64,000 nucleotides of DNA from an uncultured Flavobacteriia bacterium (lineage in GTDB: Bacteria; Bacteroidota; Bacteroidia; Flavobacteriales_D; Crocinitomicaceae): assembly GCA_903873915.1 (NCBI GenBank), contig CAIQQH010000068.1, positions 1 to 64,000 on the forward strand, read 5' to 3'. Positions 57,553 to 64,000 of this stretch are shown here, one piece after another (position 1 is the first letter of the stretch; every line of letters begins with the position of its first letter). Both the position numbers and the translations under genes were made by a program. The notes below the pieces were generated by a model that saw nothing but the letters and a program-made list of their open reading frames with translations, made no database searches and was not told the origin of the DNA.

Positions 57553-58638
57553 ATGAGCGAGGTGGAAAACGTAGCGGTGATAGAGATTGGAGGCTCACAC
57601 GATGAGTGTCTTTTGTCACAGTTTTTTGCCCTCAAGCAGCGTGGTTGTCGTGTTTATTTTATTGGCACCGAAGCTATTTGGTTTAGAAACACCTCTTTTC
57701 ATGCCTTGGTGGATGTTTTTTATCCCGTGAAATTGTCCCAAGGCGCACTTACCGACTTCTTAACGATGCGCCGCTTGAACGCTTACTTTGAATCACACAA
57801 CATACGCAAGGTGATTCTCAATACAGCCCAAGGTGGACATGTGCGAAACCTGTGTTTAACGGCGAAGAAGTCAACGGAATTTATTGGAATCATTCATACC
57901 TTGAGGAAATTCAATGGCAGCTTTACACAGAAGGTGATCTCTAAAAAAATCAAAAAGCACCTCGTTCTCAACGACTTTTTCTTGACGCAGATTCAACCCG
58001 CCGAAGGCCAAAAGATCACTTCTTTTTATCCAATGAGATTTCCATCTTTTGACATTTCACCCGCCGAAAGGATATTAAGCAAGCAGATTACCATCATCGG
58101 TGGAGTTGAAAACCGCCGCAAAGACTTGGCAGGAAGTGTTGGCTTAATGAAACAACTGGAGGACTTAGACCTTCACTTCGTGTTTTTAGGCAAAAGCGAC
58201 CCGAACAATGAGGGCGTCAGGCGGTTTAAAGAAACGCTTCGAGAAAACGGGCTACTTGATTACGTCATCATGTATGATCATTTTGTCGATGAAAAGGAGT
58301 TTGATCGCGTGGTGAAAGAATCAGATTTTATTTGGCCGATGGTGCATCCAGAAACAGAAAGTGCTGTGGAATATTTCCGCAATCAAATTCCTGGAGCGCT
58401 GAATGTGGCCTTGGGGTATAAAATTCCACTGTTGGTGCACGCGGACTATGTAGAAGAATGGAAAGACTTAAAGCATGCGGCATCTTATCGAATGGAAACC
58501 TTTCGTTCTGATCTGGAATATGCACTGGCGAATGCAGAACAATTGAAGTCAGCCCTCGAGCAAGCTGAATCCTACAATCCATCATTTCAGGAGGAAAAAT
58601 ACCTCGAGTTTGTCTTTGGCAACAAAGTAAAAAAGTAA
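57553..58638 (+). CDS. GT-B-fold glycosyltransferase-like protein
   Basis: Rossmann-like halves; ITIIGGVENRRKDLAGSVGLMKQL...FVFLGKSD...SDFIWPMVHPE. Confidence 0.55.
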   Translation: MSEVENVAVIEIGGSHDECLLSQFFALKQRGCRVYFIGTEAIWFRNTSFHALVDVFYPVKLSQGALTDFLTMRRLNAYFESHNIRKVILNTAQGGHVRNLCLTAKKSTEFIGIIHTLRKFNGSFTQKVISKKIKKHLVLNDFFLTQIQPAEGQKITSFYPMRFPSFDISPAERILSKQITIIGGVENRRKDLAGSVGLMKQLEDLDLHFVFLGKSDPNNEGVRRFKETLRENGLLDYVIMYDHFVDEKEFDRVVKESDFIWPMVHPETESAVEYFRNQIPGALNVALGYKIPLLVHADYVEEWKDLKHAASYRMETFRSDLEYALANAEQLKSALEQAESYNPSFQEEKYLEFVFGNKVKK

Positions 58639-58697
58639 CTTTCTTGGATTTCATTCCGAAAAAGTCATGACTTTCTTGGATTTCATTCCGAAAAAGT
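58638..58697. repeat. Two identical 28-bp imperfect palindromes, 32-bp period, overlapping the ATPase promoter
   Basis: ACTTTCTTGGATTTCATTCCGAAAAAGT at 58638-58665 and 58670-58697. Confidence 0.9.
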
Positions 58698-58707
58698 TCT
58701 ATTTTTG
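58676..58707 (+). promoter_or_regulatory. Promoter TTG-N21-TATTTTTG; TTG lies inside the second palindrome
   Basis: TTG 58676-58678, TATTTTTG 58700-58707, ATG at 58719. Confidence 0.55.
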
Positions 58708-58718
58708 TCAAAAAAGCC

Positions 58719-59843
58719 ATGATTCAGCGTCAAATTCAAGAGGATGTGCAGCAAAAGTTTTTCCAAGGAAAAGCAATCATTATTTTAGGGCCACGCCAGG
58801 TAGGAAAAACGACTTTATTAAAGCAGCTAGTTATTGAACAGGAAAGTGCGCTATGGTTAAATGGAGACGATTATGATGTGCAACAAATTTTCAATGAGCA
58901 AGTAAGTGCCTTAAGAATACAGTCCTTGTTGGGGGATAAAAAAATTCTGCTTATAGATGAGGCACAGCGGATCGAGGATATTGGACTGAAAATAAAGCGC
59001 ATCACCGATACTTTGAAAGATGTGCAGCTAATCGCCACTGGAAGTTCTGCGTTTGAATTGCTAAACTCGTTGAATGAACCATTAACAGGCCGGAAATGGG
59101 AATATAAACTGTTTCCTTTTTCGTTTAAGGAAATGGTTAATCACCATGGTTTATTGGAGGAAAAGCGGCAATTGTTGCAACGTTTGGTGTATGGATATTA
59201 TCCTGAAATTGTCAATTTTCCCGGACAGGAATTAGAGCGATTGAAGCTGTTGACGGATAGTTATTTGTACAAAGACATTTTATCTTGGGATGGAATACAA
59301 AAGCCTGATCGAATAACCAAACTATTACAAGCTTTGGCATTTCAAGTGGGCTCTCAGGTGTCCTACAATGAGCTTGCTCAGCTTTGCAGTATGGATTCTA
59401 AAACAGTTGAGAAATACATTCTACTGTTGGAAAAATGTTTTGTGATTTTTCGAATTGGAAGCTTCAGCAGGAACTTGCGAAATGAATTGAAAACGAGTAA
59501 AAAAATCTACTTCGTAGACAATGGAGTAAGAAATGCCCTTATTGCTAATTTTTCTCCTGCGGAAACGCGACAAGATATTGGGGCCCTATGGGAGAACTTT
59601 CTGATGTCGGAACGCTACAAGCAAAATGAATATGGCTCAGCGTTTAAGAATACATATTTCTGGAGGTTAAAATCTCAGCAAGAAATAGATTTTTTGGAGG
59701 AGTCGAATGGCGAAATCAGTGCCTTTGAATTTAAGTGGAATACTCAAAAATCAGTTCGCTGTCCTCTGGCGTTTCGCAATGCGTATCCAACTGCTCATTT
59801 TTCAGTGATTACTCCGGACAATGTGGAAGATTTTGTATTCTAG
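58719..59843 (+). CDS. AAA-type ATPase with C-terminal DUF4143 domain
   Basis: IILGPRQVGKTTLLKQL Walker A; ILLIDEAQRIEDIGL Walker B; TGSSAFEL sensor; C-term KIYFVDNGVRNALI, WENFLMSE, FWRLKSQQEIDFL. Confidence 0.94.
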   Translation: MIQRQIQEDVQQKFFQGKAIIILGPRQVGKTTLLKQLVIEQESALWLNGDDYDVQQIFNEQVSALRIQSLLGDKKILLIDEAQRIEDIGLKIKRITDTLKDVQLIATGSSAFELLNSLNEPLTGRKWEYKLFPFSFKEMVNHHGLLEEKRQLLQRLVYGYYPEIVNFPGQELERLKLLTDSYLYKDILSWDGIQKPDRITKLLQALAFQVGSQVSYNELAQLCSMDSKTVEKYILLLEKCFVIFRIGSFSRNLRNELKTSKKIYFVDNGVRNALIANFSPAETRQDIGALWENFLMSERYKQNEYGSAFKNTYFWRLKSQQEIDFLEESNGEISAFEFKWNTQKSVRCPLAFRNAYPTAHFSVITPDNVEDFVF

Positions 59844-59847
59844 GCCA

Positions 59848-61656
59848 CTAGTCATTATCGCCTTCCCCAAAGCCATTTCGTTCCAAAATAATCGTTGCCT
59901 TTGCGGCTCCTACCACTTTTGTTAACTCCTCAAGACTTGCTTTTTTAATGGCAGAAACTGTTTTGAAATGTTTCATGAGTGCTTCTTGCGTTTTCTGTCC
60001 GATACCGGCAATTTCTGTGATCTCTGAGGTGAGTGCGCCTTTGCTCCGGCGGTTGCGGTGATGGGTAATCCCAAAGCGGTGTGCCTCGTTGCGCATGAAT
60101 TGAACAAGCTTCAGACTTTCTGAGCGTTTGTCAATGTAAATGGGTAAGGAATCGCCGGGGAAGAAAATTTCCTCAAGCCGCTTGGCAATGCCTACAATGG
60201 CTACTTTTCCGCGAAGCTCGAGTTGTTCAAGGGCTTTCAAGGCAGCGCTCAGTTGTCCCTTTCCTCCATCGATAATGATCAGTTGCGGCAAGCTTTGACC
60301 TTCATCCAACATCCGTCTGTAACGGCGAAACACGGCTTCTTCCATCGTCGCAAAGTCATCCGGCCCAACCACCGTTTTTACATTGAAATGGCGGTAGTCT
60401 TTTTTGCTAGGTTTGGCATTTTTGAACACCACACAGGCAGAAACAGGGTTCGTGCCTTGAATATTGGAGTTGTCAAAACATTCCATATGGACGGGCAAAT
60501 CCACCAATCTGAAATCCTTTTTCACTTGCTCGAGAATGCGGTTGCTGTGCTTTTCTGGGTCTTTGATTTTTTCTTGTCTGGCCTTGTCAAGCCGGTAAAA
60601 TTTGGCGTTGCGCAGCGAAAGTTCAACCAACTGTTTTTTATCTCCACGCTGAGGAACGTGTACACTAAAATCGGGGAATGTAAGATCAAGCGCGAGGTCG
60701 GTTACCACTTCTTTGGAACTGCTTTCAAACCGTGCGCGCAGTTCGGGCAAGACGTAGCCTAGGATGTCCTCCCGCGTTTCGTCCAACTTTTTCTTGACCT
60801 CGCCGGTATAGGCGTGTATGATGGATCCGTTATGGATGACGAGATAATTTACAAAAGCTCCATCATGTTCTTCGATCAAGGTGCACACGTCCACTTCATG
60901 AATGCTCGGTGAAACGATGGTGCTTTTGGCTTGAAAATGTTCCAGGTTCTGAATTTTTACCTTCAGGGCTTGGGCTTCTTCAAACTCAAATTTTTCGGAG
61001 TGACTGAGCATTTGTTGTTTCAAGACACGGATCACCGATTGACTATTCCCTTTGAGTAAATGCTCGATTTGCGTGATGTACTCGCTGTATTTTTCATTGG
61101 GTTCTGCACCAATACAGGGTCCTAAACAATTCCCGATGTGGTATTCAAGACACACCTTGTATTTTTTTTCGCTGATTTTTTTTTCGGCTAAATCCAGGGC
61201 ACAACTGCGCAAGGGATAAAGCTCACGAATGAGGGAAAGTAGCGTTTGCATCACCTTTCCGCTGGGATAGGGTCCAAAGTACTTCGATCCGTTGCGTACC
61301 AAATGTCGCGTGGAAAATACGCGTGGAAAGGCCTCGTTTTTAACGCAGATCCAAGGATAGGTTTTGTCGTCTTTGAGTTGAATGTTGTACTTCGGCTGGT
61401 ATTTCTTGATAAGGTTGTTTTCCAGCAAAAGCGCATCGAGCTCGGTGTCGACAACGATGTATTGCATGTCGACAATGCGCTTCACGAGCAAATAGGTCTT
61501 CCCGTTTTCTGGTGTTTTCGTGAAGTAGGAGCTAACCCGCTTTTTTAAGTTCTTGGCTTTTCCTACATAGATGATCGTTCCACCTGCATCGAAATACTGA
61601 TAGACACCTGGCTTTTCAGGGAGTGTTTGAAGTTTGAGTTGCAGTTGTTCGGTCAT
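59848..61656 (-). CDS. uvrC: Excinuclease ABC subunit C
   Basis: LPEKPGVYQYFDAGGTIIYVGKAKNLKKRV; ECFDNSNIQGTNPVSACVVF; helix-hairpin-helix C-term. Confidence 0.98.
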   Translation of the reverse strand: MTEQLQLKLQTLPEKPGVYQYFDAGGTIIYVGKAKNLKKRVSSYFTKTPENGKTYLLVKRIVDMQYIVVDTELDALLLENNLIKKYQPKYNIQLKDDKTYPWICVKNEAFPRVFSTRHLVRNGSKYFGPYPSGKVMQTLLSLIRELYPLRSCALDLAEKKISEKKYKVCLEYHIGNCLGPCIGAEPNEKYSEYITQIEHLLKGNSQSVIRVLKQQMLSHSEKFEFEEAQALKVKIQNLEHFQAKSTIVSPSIHEVDVCTLIEEHDGAFVNYLVIHNGSIIHAYTGEVKKKLDETREDILGYVLPELRARFESSSKEVVTDLALDLTFPDFSVHVPQRGDKKQLVELSLRNAKFYRLDKARQEKIKDPEKHSNRILEQVKKDFRLVDLPVHMECFDNSNIQGTNPVSACVVFKNAKPSKKDYRHFNVKTVVGPDDFATMEEAVFRRYRRMLDEGQSLPQLIIIDGGKGQLSAALKALEQLELRGKVAIVGIAKRLEEIFFPGDSLPIYIDKRSESLKLVQFMRNEAHRFGITHHRNRRSKGALTSEITEIAGIGQKTQEALMKHFKTVSAIKKASLEELTKVVGAAKATIILERNGFGEGDND

Positions 61657-61695
61657 GCGTGTGGTGTGTAATATTCCAAGATTGGGTATTACATT

Positions 61696-61911
61696 CTATA
61701 AAGCCATTGAGCCCTCTTTAACCGTATTCCAATCGCTGTATTCGTTGGTGTTCAATTGATGTTTTTCTAACGCAAGATCAAGTTGTTCTTTCTGCCAATT
61801 AGGAAGGTCAGTACTTTCTATTTGAACGAATTCTAGCGATTGCAAGTACGCCAACAAATCCTTGCTCTTTTCGTTAGAATCATCAATGTGAATGGTTATT
61901 TGCATGTTCAA
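61696..61911 (-). CDS. Small addiction-module-antitoxin-like protein
   Basis: LPNWQKEQLDLALEKHQLNTNEYSDWNTVKEGS resembles addiction-module component proteins; start may be 61905. Confidence 0.65.
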   Translation of the reverse strand: MNMQITIHIDDSNEKSKDLLAYLQSLEFVQIESTDLPNWQKEQLDLALEKHQLNTNEYSDWNTVKEGSMAL

Positions 61912-61990
61912 AATTTAGTTAGATCGAATATACAAAAATGCTTCGTAGGCTGAACAATGAAGGTACATTTAATCCGAGAGTTCCGAAAAT

Positions 61991-62953
61991 CTAATCATTC
62001 GAAATAATCTCAAACAACTCGCTCAAGTTTGGCGAGATGATGATCTCAATGCGTCGATTTTTTGCCTTGTCCGCAGGATCAACAGGATGAAACTCAGAAC
62101 GACCAGCAGCCATCAATTGTGCCGCATTCATCTTGGAATTGGAAAGCAAAATATCGATCACTGATGTCGCACGCAAAACGGACAATTCCCAGTTGGAGGT
62201 AGGATGCGATGCACTCACCAATTTGTCTGTATCTGTGTGACCTTCAACGATGATTTCCAAGTCTTTTTCATTCTCAAGAACTTTTGCCAATTCCACCAAG
62301 GCTTTCTTTCCATTGGCCTCCACCACCGTACTACCTGAAGCAAACAACAACTTCGCCTCCATGCTGACATAAATTTTCCCGTTCTTTTGAACGACTGTCA
62401 ATCCTTGACTTTCAAATCCTTTCAAGGCATTGGCCACTTTCGCTTTTAGCAATTTTGTTGCTTCGTCTTTTCTAGCAATGGCCTCTTCCAATTCGTTCAC
62501 CCGCTGCTCGCGTTCTTCTAGCATTTTTTGTTTGTTGGTCAATTCATTTTCCAATGCCGTCAAAGCGTCTTCTTTGCGCTGAAGCTCTAGATTCTTCGCT
62601 TCCAATTCAGCTTGAAGTGCGGCTGTTTCTTTGGCTCCAGAATTGCGCAATTTATCAAATGAACGCTCAAGGGATTCATTCTGCGCTTGAAGTTTGTCGT
62701 GTTCTGATTGTAAAATCCGCAAATCATGACCAAGTTTTGTGGTGTCGCCAGAAAGTTCACTCACCTCCTTTTTTAAAACCCCATAACGGGATTCCAAATC
62801 TTTGGCCTTGCCCTCATTGTCCAGTGCACTGCTTTTGTACTTCGCCAATTCTTCTGAACAAACTTTTTCGCGCTCAACAAGTTCGTTGTATTTTTTTGAA
62901 GGAACACATGCGGTGAAAATGGCCAAAGCCATAAATGGAAGTAATTTTCTCAT
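61991..62953 (-). CDS. OmpA-family lipoprotein with coiled coil
   Basis: Lipobox IFTACVPSKKYNEL; long coiled coil; OmpA C-term IIVEGHTDTDK...AAGRSEFHPVDPADKAKNRRIEIII. Confidence 0.94.
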   Translation of the reverse strand: MRKLLPFMALAIFTACVPSKKYNELVEREKVCSEELAKYKSSALDNEGKAKDLESRYGVLKKEVSELSGDTTKLGHDLRILQSEHDKLQAQNESLERSFDKLRNSGAKETAALQAELEAKNLELQRKEDALTALENELTNKQKMLEEREQRVNELEEAIARKDEATKLLKAKVANALKGFESQGLTVVQKNGKIYVSMEAKLLFASGSTVVEANGKKALVELAKVLENEKDLEIIVEGHTDTDKLVSASHPTSNWELSVLRATSVIDILLSNSKMNAAQLMAAGRSEFHPVDPADKAKNRRIEIIISPNLSELFEIISND

Positions 62954-63048
62954 GAGGAAGTATTTGTCATGCAAATGTCCTCAATTCATACCTTGTCTTT
63001 GTCCTATAGTCGGGGCTTTTATAAACACACGAAATTGAATAACGCGAA

Positions 63049-63987
63049 TTACTCAAATAATGGGCATGCCGAAGTGCTGTTTCGCTCTTTCCGACATGAG
63101 TTGAAACTTAAGGATATTTCATGGGTGTTGCTGCTCGCTTTCCGAAGCGCTGAAATTGTCGCATCGAACGAATATTGAATTGATAATCGCTGATTTATTT
63201 TAAATCCTGCGAAAAAGATTAAACAATCTTGGGTTCTATACCCCATTCCAAAGTTGAATTGATTGTTCAAATCAGCCATCAGCTGAAGATCAACAGCTAC
63301 TGGACCACGGCTAGGAATCTTGATCATCACGGCAGGAATTAACGTGAATTTATCGGTGAATTGAAAACGATATCCTGCGTTTAGAAGGGCATGAAAATGA
63401 AATTTAGAACTCACTCCAATGTTCTTCCAACGTGAAGCGATGAGGTGATCGAGGACCAAACCGGCATAATAATTTTCTCCATTCCACCAAGCACCAAAGG
63501 TGGCATCGGGAACAACGAAGGAGGCTTCTTTCAATACCGTTGGGTCGGGATCAATGCTTGTGCTTGAACTGGGATCATACCCCAATTGAATCACCCCGCC
63601 ATAAATTCCAAGTGACAAGCGGGTATCACGAGTAAAATTAAAATGTGCAGCATAAGCGGCATTGAGTCGGTTGGTGTTGAATTGACCAACGCGATCGCTT
63701 TCAAAGCGAAGTCCAATGCCTTGCCTGGCTGAAAGGTATTGCTTTCGCTTAGAACTCAAGGGGGCAGAAAGTGTAAACATTCCAGATTTTGGCGCGCCAC
63801 CAAACCCCACCCATTGCATGCGGTAAAGGGTATGTGCATCAACACATGATTTGATCCCTGCGTGTGCTGGATTTAATGCGAATTGATGTGACGACCACTG
63901 CGAATACTGCGCGATTTGCTGACCGAAGATTTTCTCTGTGCATAGCAAAGCGAATGACATCAGCGCTATGTGAAACAGGCCTTTCAT
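63049..63987 (-). CDS. PorP/SprF-family T9SS membrane protein
   Basis: QQIAQYSQWSSHQFALNPAHAGIKSCVDAHTLYRMQWVGFGGAPKSGMFTLSAPL. Confidence 0.93.
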   Translation of the reverse strand: MKGLFHIALMSFALLCTEKIFGQQIAQYSQWSSHQFALNPAHAGIKSCVDAHTLYRMQWVGFGGAPKSGMFTLSAPLSSKRKQYLSARQGIGLRFESDRVGQFNTNRLNAAYAAHFNFTRDTRLSLGIYGGVIQLGYDPSSSTSIDPDPTVLKEASFVVPDATFGAWWNGENYYAGLVLDHLIASRWKNIGVSSKFHFHALLNAGYRFQFTDKFTLIPAVMIKIPSRGPVAVDLQLMADLNNQFNFGMGYRTQDCLIFFAGFKINQRLSIQYSFDATISALRKASSNTHEISLSFNSCRKERNSTSACPLFE

Positions 63988-64000
63988 CGCACCAAAGTTA

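Overview
The window reads as a chromosomal segment of a Bacteroidota bacterium, probably a Flavobacteriales/Crocinitomicaceae-like lineage. This is inferred from T9SS sorting domains, PorP/SprF and GldH proteins, and TAnnTTTG-type promoters. About 60 credible CDSs are mostly housekeeping (rnr, holB, ricT, pheS, lspA, purQ, purD, uvrC, rlmF, ftsE-like) mixed with surface and secretion genes. There is one tRNA-Asn(GUU). I saw no CRISPR array, rRNA, IS transposase or prophage block. The most interesting loci are: (1) a 1301-aa beta-propeller sensor fused to a class III adenylyl cyclase and a C-terminal HD domain; (2) a DUF4143-type ATPase gene whose promoter carries two identical 28-bp imperfect palindromes spaced 32 bp apart; (3) a small accessory patch at about 50.7-56.4 kb with a homopolymer-frameshifted DUF1801 gene, a HipBA module with operator-like inverted repeats, a truncated GIY-YIG gene and a duplicated tRNA-Asn 3' tail plus terminator; (4) an orphan cytoplasmic HELVH metallopeptidase-like protein; (5) several T9SS cargo/translocator arrangements, including an ATGA-coupled CotH-SprF pair and an SprB-repeat paralogue lacking a sorting domain. 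All family calls come from reading the sequence by eye; no searches were run.
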